A stretch of DNA of 64,000 nucleotides from Agelaius tricolor (lineage: Eukaryota > Chordata > Aves > Passeriformes > Icteridae). Location of the stretch: assembly GCA_023055355.1 (NCBI GenBank), contig JALJCS010000034.1, positions 3,052,001 to 3,116,000 on the forward strand, read 5' to 3'. The position numbers were made by a program, and so were the translations under genes. This document shows, in pieces, positions 14,300 to 26,011 of the stretch (its first letter is position 1; each line of letters begins with the position of its first letter). The notes under the pieces were generated by a model. The model was given only the letters and a program-made list of their open reading frames with translations, did not search any database and was not told where the DNA came from.

Positions 14300-16061
14300 A
14301 TTTAAAAATAAAAGACTACTGAGATCTACTAGAAACCATGGAACCACAGAAGCATCATAAGTGTAGGGAGGCCAATATTTAGGAATGCTAAAATCAGAAG
14401 GAAAAAGCAATCAGTGCTAAAACAAAGTACCAGAAATGATGGATGTCAGGAATGAATGAGAGATGCGTCATGAAAGGAAAAGACATAAGTGGATATTGAA
14501 AGGAAGGTTCATTGGAAAGAGAAAGATGAAGGACAAAGTAAAAATCAATGAGAATAAAATATACATAAAGTGAGTCATAACAGGATGCTTGTATTTTGTC
14601 AGATGGAGTCATCAGTCTGTGAAAAGCACTAAAAATGCAAAGCTGTGGAAAAAAGAACCAGCAGAGCTGGGTTGGAAATGCACTGGAGCTTCCCTGGGGC
14701 AGCACGGTGCCAGGGGCTCCCCTGAGCTCCACCGCCACAGCTTGGGAGTTTTGGTGCCTTCCCTTCAGAACAGAGGAGAGCCAATTCACAGCGATTGTTA
14801 GCTCTGAGTGTCAAAGGCAAAGCTGGTACACAGGAGCTTCTTGGGCATGCAGAAACATGGGCTCCTTGGAGCACTTTGCACTCTTTTGAACTTGGGCAAG
14901 CCAAGCTGAAACCAAGATGAGAGTTTGTGTGACCTTGGTGAGCGTAGGAAGCCAAGTCAGCTATGGTGATTGGAGACAGATCATGGCAGATTCCATCAGA
15001 GCACAGGACAAGAAGGAATGGGACACTATTGCCTTCTTGAAAAAGCACAAAACAGCAGTCCACACAGACCACAGTATTCAAACCATTTCCAACACATTTC
15101 TGAGCTCTGGGAGGGAATTTTAGCTGTAGTTTGTATAAATGAGAGATGGAGTTCATGATACAGACTTGACTTGGAAGTCACTGCTACAGTAGCAAATGGC
15201 TTTGTGAAAAGAATCTTGGGAGTTGTTACATCTTGAAACTCTCCTCCTCTAAAGCAAGCTTTTGAATGAGGAGATGTTCAGGTTTGGAGCAGAAGAAATA
15301 AAACCCTTTTCAGGATTATTTGCCAAAGGTTCTATGAAACAGGAACACACACTGATGCTACAGATCCTGCAGGTGCTTTTCCTGGCTGCCTGCCAGATCA
15401 AGGGCCTGCTTAGCTGTGTCCTCCCTCCCTAAAATGTGCCAGAGTCAGCTCAGGTGGAACAATTTTCTCCCTATCAAGAAGTTTCCAAGCAGATCCTTTT
15501 GTAAGAGGGATGTAGCAGCAAATCTTCAGCTGTTGTTATACACGTACCTCTTCTTGGTGCTCCTCACTGGAACTCTGACATGGATAAATTTGCCTCAGAT
15601 ATTGAAGTCAACCTGGTAACCAATACATATAAGTAGAATTTAAAGTACCAGCTCCTATACTATGGAAACAAGATAACCACATTATTTTTTGTTACAATAT
15701 TTTCCTCAGTGATGGGGAAAAAAAAGGATGCAGGATTCTCCATCCTCTTTTCTCTACCCCCCTAAAGGCCTGGTCTTTATTTCTCACAACTGCTGTTCAA
15801 ATACCACCCTTATCACTGCTAAATATGGTCTCTCATTTCCAGAGCCATACCCAACTCTACAGCGCACAGACACCACATCTCTTCGTGCTTGGTTTCATAC
15901 AGGCTTTGTTTAATCTTTTTGTCTGAAACTTCCAAAAGAGCAATTTAGGGTGAAATTGCAAATAAACCTTCAGAAGTGCCTAATTCAGAGCAGAGAATGC
16001 TTGTTAATCTTAGGAAATGTAATTGATGCAGTACCTAAGGACGTTTATAAAGCCTTAAAAG

Positions 16062-16098
16062 AAATTCCATAAGCTTAAAAAAATTCCATAAGCTTAAC
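16062..16098. repeat. 19-bp tandem duplication
   Basis: The word AAATTCCATAAGCTTA occurs at 16,062 and again at 16,081 with 19-base spacing. Two copies only are present. It contains a HindIII-type AAGCTT hexamer in each unit. Confidence 0.7.
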
Positions 16099-17491
16099 AG
16101 AACAACAAAATAAGTCAGCTGTGAAAGGTTCCCTGCCTTTAACAGGACACCTCAGTAGAAAAAAAAAATGAAGGAGTCTGAAACACAAGAACCTATTTCT
16201 TCTGCTACAATGATTTTCTTATTTTAATTTATACTAAATACTTTCTCAAAAATATTAATACCTGCCCTGGTACTTGACCATTTCTTAGGAGTCTATGGAG
16301 TTTTCTTCCTCTCACACACTCATTCCATTATCCTGGGCTCAAAACTACTCCTGCTACACTCAGTTACTCTATTTACATCTGAGGGATGGGGAAGGAGGAA
16401 TAAATCACTATGCTAAAAGTACACAAAATCTTCAAAATTGTTTTAAAAGTGAATCAGACATCTGTTGTCCTCGAGGATTTTGCCATTCTGTCACTTCAGA
16501 ATAGCTCTTTACCTCTCTACATTTTCCAACACACTTTAGGGGAAAGGGTGGGAATATTCTTGGAAACATTGACAGGGATGAGTTCCAGATGCAGACACTG
16601 ATACAACTCCTCTTTATTGATCATTTCCATCATGAATAGGCTGTGTGATTCCATACTAATAGAATTACTAGTTATTCATAGAGCATTTGGCTACTCCAAC
16701 TGGAGTGCTGGGTGTTGGCCACTTGCTTACTTGAGTGTTAATCTCTGTGCCTGAATCTTCTGCAGAACAGTTAAGCAGAGCTTCCAGAAAAAGTACACAA
16801 ATTATTTTAGCAAATAAATTGATTATGTAAAACATCACATGGCCTGAATTAGCAGGCTTACAGCAGCATTTCTGAAACTAAGACTGTTGGGAGCATGGAC
16901 AGCGTTAAACATCTGCAACTGGCAGTAGTTCACTTGCTCTCAGGCTGAGCATAGGAAATCACTGGCTGGATGGGAGTATTCCAGCCAAAAAACTGGTAAT
17001 GAACCAGGGTAATTGTACAAGAGCCCTTGCGACCAGTCACAATCAGAATTAATTTCTTTGTCTGAGTGCGTGCAAGCCATTCCTACTTCCAGGTCCAAAT
17101 TGAAAGTTTAAAACTGACCTGGCTGCTTTGGACAGCTTCCCCCTTCCATAGTTTAGTGTTTGCCACAGCGTTCACATGGCATCTCTTCATCATATGGATC
17201 ACATCACTAAGGCCAAACAGAAACTAAACAAATACAAACCCCAGCTCTGATGCCTTTAGTAAATGTTGCAAATTGAAGAAGAAATTCATATTTTCTTGTG
17301 ACTTGTTGACAACTGATACTGATCTGACAACATTTTCCTCCCCAAACAGTAACATTTTCCCCCAAACGTGTTTCAGAACTCGAAAAAATAAATGAGGGGC
17401 ATAAAAGGAGACTACTAAATGTGAATTGCAGGTTAACCCCACCTGGCAAGTAAGAGCTATGCAGCCACTTGCTCATACCCCCCAGGGAATA

Positions 17492-17741
17492 GAAGAGTGT
17501 TGTTACTATATTGTAAAGGTTCCATATTGCCAGACTTACATACCTCCTTGAGGTTTCTCATAGGCAACTCTGCAAAGCACTGACTCTTCTTGGAGCAGAC
17601 ACTTAACTCCTGTTCCCTTCAACCAACGAACCCACTCTTTTATAGCACTCTTCTTATTGGCTACAGCTGCAACTCCTTAAGGGCTAAGATTACTTTCTAT
17701 ACTACCTTTATTTTCTTATATTGTATCCCCCTACAGAAGAG
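17492..17741 (-). mobile_element. Solo ERV LTR, copy B, with 6-bp target duplication
   Basis: This copy belongs to the same LTR family as those at 10.9 kb and 26.0 kb. The LTR proper spans 17,498-17,735 (238 bases), read on the minus strand. It starts TGTAGGGGGATA and ends in ACAACA, with a perfect GAAGAG direct repeat at 17,492-17,497 and 17,736-17,741. In the sense direction it keeps a CCAAT box (complement ATTGG at 17,656-17,660) and an intact TATA box, CTATAAAAG (complement at 17,637-17,645). It is the shortest of the three copies, with visible deletions in the first half. It has no coding capacity, and no retroviral body adjoins it. The class II (ERVK-like) assignment is inferred from the 6-base target duplication. 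Confidence 0.87.
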
Positions 17742-18791
17742 TGTACAAGATTTATGTGAATTGAGATTTCCTTGTCACACCAAGTACAAACACCGAGCAG
17801 CCCCTTCCGCCAGGCACAAGCTCTACTTGCACTTCATAAGGTCTCATATGACAGATGGCTGTCAAGTTCCTGAGATACTGGGATCCTGCCCTGTCAGGGC
17901 AGCATAGAACATGGGACCCTCTTCTAGTGCACAGAAAAGAGCTGAAGAAAAGCTGAGGGGGAAGGGCTGAGATGCTGAATTTGGTGGAAGTTGCTTTCTG
18001 CTGATGCATGAATGGATCTGCTACAATTCATGTGGGAATCTTTGTTTTGCCTTGGTTTGTTTGGATCATGAAAAACTGGGAGGTCAAAGCATTGCCTTAA
18101 TTATAATCTCTTTCTAATTCTTGCAATTTTAAAAGGAACATGATATTGTTATTTTACATAATGGTATGCAGCAGAATCTGTGTTTGAACAATAACCACTG
18201 CTAAATGCATTAATGTTTCCCCAGATAACTAGTTTTTACTTTTTTCTTCTCTCTTCCATTTATATGCATATTCTCAAAGGGAACAAAGGGAACATAGTGC
18301 TCATACTGTAAAAGGCTTGAATTGTTCTTTTTTTTTTTTAAGAGTACTGGAATTAAATGAAGACAAAAAGGGGTATGTATGAAATGCAATTTGGTTTTGA
18401 ATACTATCAGTAATCTCTATGCACCTACCAAGACACATATCTCTCCTATTGAAGATTTGTTTCAGAAAACGTTAAAAGCACCTCATAGCCTGATGTCCCC
18501 TGTGTGTGTGTAATGAAGGACGGTGAACACGCACTGTTGAAGCAGCTGTAATTCCTTCTACTGTTTTAAATTCTCTGGGAGTAGGAATTCAGTTCCCTTT
18601 GCAATGTAAATTTTGTTGCCCCTTCACCAAACAGTTAAAAGAAAAAAATCCCCAGCAGTATTGAAATGGCTTTGTTGCTTGAGTCAAGTCAAGGTTTAGT
18701 GAGTTGATATAAATTGGCATATTTGAGTCAGGTTGTATTTTCTGCCTTTTTAATGTATGTTATCTTTATTATAAAAGGATAACAGTATGTT

Positions 18792-18843
18792 AACCATATT
18801 ATCAGCCCCTTGCACAAAACCATATTATCAGTCCCCATCCACA
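18792..18843. repeat. 26-bp imperfect tandem duplication
   Basis: AACCATATTATCAG followed by a C-rich stretch and CACAAA occurs at 18,792 and again at 18,818. The two units differ at a few positions. It is a simple two-copy duplication. Confidence 0.65.
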
Positions 18844-21800
18844 AAATCCATATGAATTTCCTGCAGACAAAATTCATCCGTTGGCCAAACCTCCACCAAA
18901 CACTTGATTCATTGATAAAATCAGGTAGCAGCAGAACAGAAGGAGAGAGAAGGCTTAAAAAGCATTTTGTAGTTGACTTGGATCTTATCCCTGCCAGTCA
19001 TGTGCTAAGGGCTGAAAGGTAATTATTCTTTCATTCATTTTCACACTGTACATCTTCCTTTTTCAACACTACAACGGGAGATGAAGATAATGGAAACGTG
19101 TCTGTTCAAAAGCTGCCAGGAAAAATGAGTCGGCAGCTATGATAGTTTTTACTGAACCTTCATAAATTCTATTTTAGAGCAACGTTAGCTCTGCCTGTTA
19201 TTGTACAAGTGCACAATGTATGCACACCAGATGGCAATTTGGGAATGGATGCAGGAGCTGAGGATATATGTAATACTTTTCTCACAGCACACCTTGAATT
19301 CCAGGACCATTTCAAAGAACATTCTCCTTTTTTTTCTTTTCTTATAATGAAGCACATCTTTTCAATAAAGGTGTTTTCTGTTAAGATTAATAAACTAGGA
19401 GTGGAGGAACACATCTCTTAAACAATGAGAAGTTTTGTTTCATTCTCTTTCCACTCCTGTGAAAGCATTAATATTAAAAGCTGAAGTGGCTTGTGGTTTA
19501 GAGTGGTTATGAAAAAAATCACAGATAAAAGGACTGAAATAACTGTAAGAACAGAACCACTTTATATTTTTATCAGTAATAATGCTCTTCCATTATAAGA
19601 CAAGCAAAAGTTCTTTGCCCTGCATTTAAACTTTCCTAATCTCTTCTGCTCCAACTGAATCCATTGGTTGTCCAAGGTATTCTTAACCAAAAGAAGCAAT
19701 TAAGATTTACTATTATTTAAGGATATCAAAACTCTCTTGAGGCCAGTTAAGATCTAAATAATCAAAATCACTTGGAGTCTGTATTCCAAGGTATAATCCT
19801 ACAATGGCAGTGACCTCATCTGCAGTGGGGAAGTGAAGCCTTTCCCATTCACTAAGGCAATTCCTTCTGCAGTATAGGGTATGAAGAGTAGTTTTATGCC
19901 CATATCCAGTACATGGATTATGAAACCTCAATCTCCTGCGTGAAACACATCTGTAATTAACCAAAACTTTCTTGATGAACAAAGCAAATTCATCCACTCT
20001 TAGTCTTTTGCAACTGCTGAAGTTTTTTTGATTTCATTCCATTCCGGCCCCTACATTCAAACTCTACCTCAATAAATGGCAAGACAACTCTCTAAAAGAA
20101 GCAGAATTACTGGGCTGGGTTTTTTCTCCAAAGAATATCTGCTGCCATCTGTTGACATCTGAAGTGCTCTTGAGTCTTAAATAAAATACAATCAGATGAT
20201 CAGATATTACACATACAATTGAACCTCTTAGCAGCACTTGTAGATATTGTCAATTAGACACTTGAAACTGAGCCATATGTTTCCATGCTGCAATAAAAAA
20301 GACACAGGGAAGGCTGGATTCTGTGAAAAATCCCAACTCCTCAGCAGAGAGTGGTACAAAATCATTTGTGTGGCTGTTGAGGAAAGTATTTGCAGTACAA
20401 TCAGTGGGGAAAGGCAAGGACTGCAGGGTGGCATTTTCAGGGGGGTTCTGAGTCATTAGAGGGCACAGGGATGGAAGAGCCGTGCACGGCAAAGCAGGGC
20501 CCAATATGCAGCTGGGCTGAGCATGAGTTTGGGAATAACAGTGGCATTGTGCTTCCCTATGGCAATGTACAGGAGTCATTTACAAATTCAAATGAGGAAA
20601 GAAGTACTTTGTGAGAGTGTAGAAAACCACAACCAAGTACCTTTATGACTATTCTGCCTAAACTCCGTTGTGCTGAGTGCAGGACTTAAAATTTTTTGGG
20701 ACTCTTACAGTTTTTCTCCCTCAGTAGTGCATTCAGGAATCTATGAAGCCTTATTAAGAGAAGGAGGCCTCTTTTTTTCCATTATTACATCCGCACCAAA
20801 AAATATTGGCATGTATACAGACTTTTTCAGATGTCCTGTGTTGCAGTTAATTTGAAATAAGTTAATGAACTGTATTTTTCTGCAGAATTTTATTTTTAAG
20901 ACAATCCCCTATACAGTCACAGCCTGTTGTGCAGTATCTATGGGCATTAAGCCATATTTGGGGGTTTTTCCCTAAGTTGAATTATACCCTTGCCTGATAA
21001 ACTTCTTCATCCAACAGACAATGCTGCTTTCTCTCTATTCCTTTCCTAATCAACTTGTAAGAGGAAATATTGGTCTAAGTGTGGTGAAATTCTGTCCAGT
21101 AAGTGCATCTTCCCCATCTGAAATGGGAATTTTTCTTCTGATTCCTCGCACTGAGAGCACCTTCAGGAGAGTATTCAGATCTTTAGTGCTGATACAGGAG
21201 CTGAAACCCCCCTGTAGCAGTGGGGAAGTGCTCCCCAGCTATGGGCAATGTGCACAATTGTTTCCATTGCCTAAAGGAGGAAGTCACTCCTGCAGCTTCA
21301 GAGCTCTGCTCACGTGGCAGACTGTACATTTTCGAGGTGTCAGCCTGATCAGTTGGATTTCTTTGGATCCAGCATGTATTTGTTGTTACATTTAGAGCAA
21401 ATGCACATTTGTTTCTCTGTCAGTTGCTTTGACTCAGATGGATCCAGGCTCTTACAAGACTCACAATGTCAGGTGTGGGCTCAGTGCAGAACATCTCCTG
21501 GGAGGTGATGCCTGCTTTCCCCAGAGGAACTGATCCTGCTTTCTGCCAGGAACTGACAGCTGGGAATCTCCTACCAGAGGCTCTAGAGACTCCCATCAGC
21601 ACAGTGAATTTGCAATCGCTGCTTCACTTTGCATCTTTGTTCCAAAAAGAGACTTCAGGTCTTCTCAAGGGTATTCTGATTATTTTTCTATGCTGTTAGA
21701 TAGAATTTTGTTTTAAGAATGTTTTCTCTTTGAAGTTCCCAGTGTGTTTTTTATTTTCTTTATCCACCAGCTGTAGAGTAGAAACTGGAGGCTTGCTAGT

Positions 21801-22190
21801 AAGTGCTATCAATAAAAATGGAACTAATTAGGTTTCAGGCATAATCCCCTATTATTATAAATGAGTTCAGTGAGAGATAAGATAATGGAGTAATAAACCC
21901 CTAAACCCTAAGATTTAGCAAGGAAATACCAACAGAGCTTGGAATGCTGCATTCTGACCTGAGTGATAAAATAAATGCTTAATCAACTACTACTGATAAG
22001 TTTTAAGCATCCGAAGAACCTGGATACCACAGCAATAGAGTCAAGTTTTAGATTATTTGCAACAACTTTACATCTCTTTTGTTATTAATAAAAAACAGCA
22101 GCCCTGATTTAGAGTTCTTCAAAGAATTTGAAAGGTTTAAGAGACAGCAAAAATTGGTGCCAGCATAACTAGACACCTCTATGGCTATAG

Positions 22191-22205
22191 TAATATATAT
22201 ATATA
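22191..22205. repeat. Short (AT)n microsatellite
   Basis: About seven alternating AT units. It is a simple microsatellite in AT-rich sequence. Confidence 0.6.
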
Positions 22206-22507
22206 AATAGAGTTTGGATGACCCTCTTCCATGGGTATCATGATTGAAAGGAATTCCAAGCTGCTAAATGTAGAATGCTGAGATTTCAAATCACGCACGA
22301 CTGTAACCTCAGATTTATCAGAGCAAACTGTTCTGACTCATGTTGAAAAGTTCATTTAGAAGCTCAGTTAACACCTCAACAGCCATGTCAAGGGCCATGA
22401 TGTTATATGTTTTCGCCTACAGGATGCAGAACATTGTAGATGAATGTGTTTTGGTTCATCTTCCATGTTGATTACAGAGGAAATGATTTCTTATGCAGCC
22501 AGCCAAG

Positions 22508-22538
22508 AGCAGATCTGTAGCAGATCTGTAGCAGATTT
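22508..22538. repeat. 11-bp short tandem repeat, nearly three units
   Basis: AGCAGATCTGT is repeated at 22,508 and 22,519, with a third, diverging unit from 22,530. Each full unit contains the palindrome AGATCT. Confidence 0.7.
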
Positions 22539-22627
22539 CCAGAATATTATAGCACACCAATGATTAATTGCCAACATTGCCTGTTCAACCAAGATGGTAA
22601 CTGAAATAAAGACTGATCATTTTTTTA

Positions 22628-22656
22628 TTTGTAAACACATTTTATGTGTTTACAAA
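22628..22656. other. Perfect hairpin made of two opposed FOX-type motifs
   Basis: GTAAACACA (22,631-22,639) and TGTGTTTAC (22,645-22,653) are perfect complements around a 5-base loop, and three flanking T/A pairs extend the stem to 12 bases. Each arm contains GTAAACA, the forkhead (FOX) consensus, in opposite orientation. The structure is seen directly. A regulatory role is inference only. Confidence 0.6.
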
Positions 22657-23380
22657 ATGGCACATAGCAATTGAAAATAATTTGGGAGGTTGCAGTTGGT
22701 CCTAGGGTATGTTTATCAAGCAGATTTACTCTACTGTCTTCTCTTAGATCCAGATTCATGTGTTAAAATTAATTACTCCTCGATTCTCTGTTGCATAGAT
22801 ATTTATCAACAAGATGTGCCAGGGCTCTGGAGTTTGTAGATAGGGAAGAATTATAAGAGACATTCCTCTAGAGGCTAGAGGAAAATTTGTATCAATAGAG
22901 ACCTAAAGTATGTCTATAGAAAGGGAAGTGGAAATCACCTTTCTCTTCCACTTTCTACCTTGCTTTTCCCTTTTCCAATCTCCCCTGCTCTCTCTCTATG
23001 GTGGAGTACTCTAGAAGAAAGGCCAGTTTCTCACTGTACATTTTTTTCCTATTCAGCTTAGATTTCACCTTGGAGAAGGTGGTGGACAGGTGAATGCTTC
23101 CTGCTTGGCACAAGTGTGAATTTGTTCTAATCAACAGCAGCAGAAAGCTAGTGGGCAGAACAGCCTCCAAATCCCTGTGGTCATCAAAGCCAGATGCACA
23201 TGGAACACATCATTAATGCCTCTTCCAGGTGAGAGGGAGCACAGTGAGCCCATGTGAAGGTTATTTCACAGAAATCCTTCTTTTACCCTCAGTTTCTAAA
23301 ACTACTTTCTGCTGTGTCTCATTTTGCTTTGATTTTCTTAAACACTATAGAACTGGAGGCAGCTGTGGCTTTTCACTGAC

Positions 23381-23500
23381 TCATACAAGCATCAGGTGTG
23401 TAAAATATACTCCTACAAGCATCAGGTGTGTAAAAGCTACTCCTACAAGTATCAGGTGTGTAAAATCTACTCATACAAGTATCAGGTGCATAAAAGCTGT
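23381..23500. repeat. 30-bp minisatellite, four units
   Basis: There are four head-to-tail 30-base units at 23,381, 23,411, 23,441 and 23,471. Each contains the core ACAAG(C/T)ATCAGGTG followed by (T/C)(G/A)TAAAA. Substitutions are scattered and no unit carries an insertion or deletion. Because 30 is divisible by three, one plus-strand frame reads through as a ten-residue repeat with the core TSIRC(V/I)K. This lies inside a 138-codon open frame (23,229-23,645) that has no other coding support. I read it as a non-coding minisatellite. Confidence 0.85.
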
Positions 23501-26011
23501 TTATGGCCTTTCGTTTGTTTTTTTCTTGGCTTTGGAGAGTAGTCCTGCAAGGTACTCTTTAGGAGGAGTGCTGGCTTTGGAGTGCTTTGGCGGTTTGGTT
23601 CGTCTGAAGCTGTGTGCTTTCTTTGCTCCTAGAAGAGGTCAGTAAATTCTGAAGTTCTTGATTTTTTTTTAGCTTGTCCACGAACATTTTGAGTGGGCAA
23701 ATATCTGTGTGTTGAATTCAGATGGTCAACAAAGGCTTTTTTGCAAATGATATGCAAGTTTTGAGACATATAGCTACCAGAAAGAGAAGCAGTCAGAAGG
23801 GTGAAAAGATACCAAGGTCAAATAATTCCACTGACTAGGCAAACCAGTAAGCGTGGTTCATGGTTGCTGGCCTCACATGTGTGTCAAGGAAAGGAGTGGA
23901 GAAGGCAAGATGAAATTTTGTGGCGTTATGGAGTGATAGACCTACCCCAGTGTAGGTGGAATGGTGAAGGGAAAACAGAAATAATGTGGGGGAAACAGCC
24001 AGTGGAAAAATAATACCTGGTCCCTAGGATTGAGTAGAAACTGGGATTTGAGGTTAGAAATCTGGAGTAGGAAATACCATCTTAAAGTTTGGGATTTGTT
24101 TTGATATCACGTGTGGTATTTGCTTGGCTTGAGCGTAAAAGTTCTCATCCTGCTTCAAATCTGTTTTCATTTTTTTGGTGTGCTTCTTGTGATTCTAATC
24201 CTGAAGAATTATGGGGTCAAGGGTAAATACATATTTATACTTTGGAGTAGTCTACCTGAATACTTCTTTTCTACTCTTACTAATTGAGGTTAACCAGTTA
24301 TTTTGTTTCTTCTGTTCCTTAGATTTTTTAGTGGTCTTGAAACATGTGAGAAGATGAAAATTAATGTAGAAAAAACTCACCTAGGTTCTCTTTTTTTTTT
24401 TATTTTTTTTTCCCTCAGATAATGGTTTTTCCTTGGGTTATGTTCATCAGGGAGTTCTTTTCATAAGGAAGTTGACTTCTGTTGAATTAGATGACACAGA
24501 TGTGTAGTCATAGTGTTTCAGATAATTTCCATGGGAAATGAAAATAAACTGGAGGCAGGGTGTGGTTTTTCTGGTCAAATTTCACATGTGGTACTTGTGT
24601 GTAAAGTAGAAACAACATATTTGTGTTTTTTTATTTTCAGGGAAGGTTTGTATTTTACATTAAAACGTTTGTTAAAGTGTAAATAATAAGTGATCCAGGC
24701 CAATATGTCTGAGATTTCATACTGTGATTATTTTAAGTTTGATGTTAAATGTGTATTTAAATGTCCCTTTTATGAGGTTTAGGGAGCTCTAAGGGCACTT
24801 TACTTGTGCCCCATGGCTTTGGGTACAGTGAGCACCATTGATCTTTCTCTGTGACACTTCTGTAACTAACTGTCAATGATGTGCTGCTTTCTCTTACCAA
24901 ATGAGAACCAGTACATGTGGTCAAAATAACCCAGCCTGATTCCTGGCAGACAATAAAGGCATGCAGGGAGGGAGGAGAGGGAAACACTTGACTTGGTGCA
25001 GGATGTTGGCAGGTTGCTGAAGGCCTCATGCTTCCCCACTTTGTTGTGTCCAACTTAAATCTGCCATTTTCACAAGATGCCATGTTTTAGCTAGGTGAGA
25101 AATTGTTTTAGCACACACAAAGAAAAGCTGCCTGAATTTCAAGAAATCCCCCAGTTGGTGTGAATGACAACAAGGCCTCTCAAAGCTTCAAAAAAGCAGC
25201 CAGTAAGCCTGACATCCTCATTGGTATGTACCAATATGCCTTTGCCTGACACCATAATTGGTATACCATCAAATGGAATATGCAGTAATTGAATTAGTAT
25301 TCACAGGGGTAAATATGTGTGGGGAAAAGTTCTTAAAATAGTTGATGAAAAGAAAAATTTGTGAAGCTTTCAGCGTTCTTTCAGGCAGCTGCCAAGCCTG
25401 GTGCCAGCTGACACAGCCTGCTCAGTTAACCAGAAAGCATTTGGGCAAAATTCCTCCCCAAACTGCCACTGGGAATGGAAGCAGCCAAGGGATAAGAGCT
25501 CTTTGTGGAGAAGGATGCCAACTGCCTTGGCTTGTCAGGGAAGGCACTAAAATGTCGTAATTTTCTTGAGAATCCTCACTGGGGACCCCCATCCAGACAC
25601 CATCTGCCTGTGGCTTGGGAACTCCAGGGCTGGGCCCCTGCTGTGCCCATCCCTGTCTCCACCAGACCTGGTTTCATGGCTGCTTTCCCACTTGTGTGAT
25701 GTTTTGGAGATCACTGTGGAGCGATAAACAGGGTGGGTTATGGAGATAGCAGGGAGCACTATCTAGAGGTATTATGCTTCGGTTAAAGACTCAGTGTTTC
25801 TCTGTGCCCATGGCAGTAATTGCCCATCTAACATTTAGCCATAATTATCACACTGCTTGGAGCATTTTTTTCTTGCTGTGGAAATAATAGCTCTTCCTTT
25901 GACTTCTGGCTGTTATTTACAAGTCCAGAAAGGGAAGGATGGTGTCCCCCTGCAAGGGAACAAGGTGGCTGTGATGGGTTTGTGTAACTCAGCACAGAGA
26001 TGATCAGCGGG
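23501..26011. other. Gene-free stretch, G/T-rich on plus strand
   Basis: I see no supported gene. A strong polypyrimidine-AG signal lies at 24,391-24,418 and an inverted ATTGGTA pair at 25,220-25,235 (see findings). From about here rightward the plus strand looks richer in T and G than in A and C. Confidence 0.55.
25220..25267. other. Three ATTGGTA words, two forming an inverted pair
   Basis: ATTGGTA (25,220-25,226) and its exact complement TACCAAT (25,229-25,235) are separated by two bases. A third ATTGGTA starts at 25,257 and runs into the palindrome GGTATACC. CCAAT-type words are NF-Y sites in promoters, but there is no promoter context here. Confidence 0.4.

Larger units (their letters stand above)
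11132..17491. other. Gene-free stretch
   Basis: I see no gene here. The longest open frame, on the minus strand at 14,629-15,156, overlaps other open frames on both strands and has no recognisable domain. A locally GC-richer patch at about 14,650-14,800 explains why frames stay open. Two short tandem duplications, near 14,261 and 16,062, are listed separately. Confidence 0.55.
17742..23380. other. Gene-free stretch
   Basis: I see no supported gene. A minus-strand open frame at 19,713-19,997 has a balanced, protein-like composition but no recognised family or splice context (see findings). A 26-base duplication at 18,792, a short AT microsatellite at 22,191, an 11-base triplication at 22,508 and a FOX-motif hairpin at 22,628 are listed separately. 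Confidence 0.55.

Noticed and set aside
14629..15156. 175-codon minus-strand open frame
   Set aside because: It overlaps several plus-strand open frames of similar length in a GC-richer patch. No domain, start context or splice signals.
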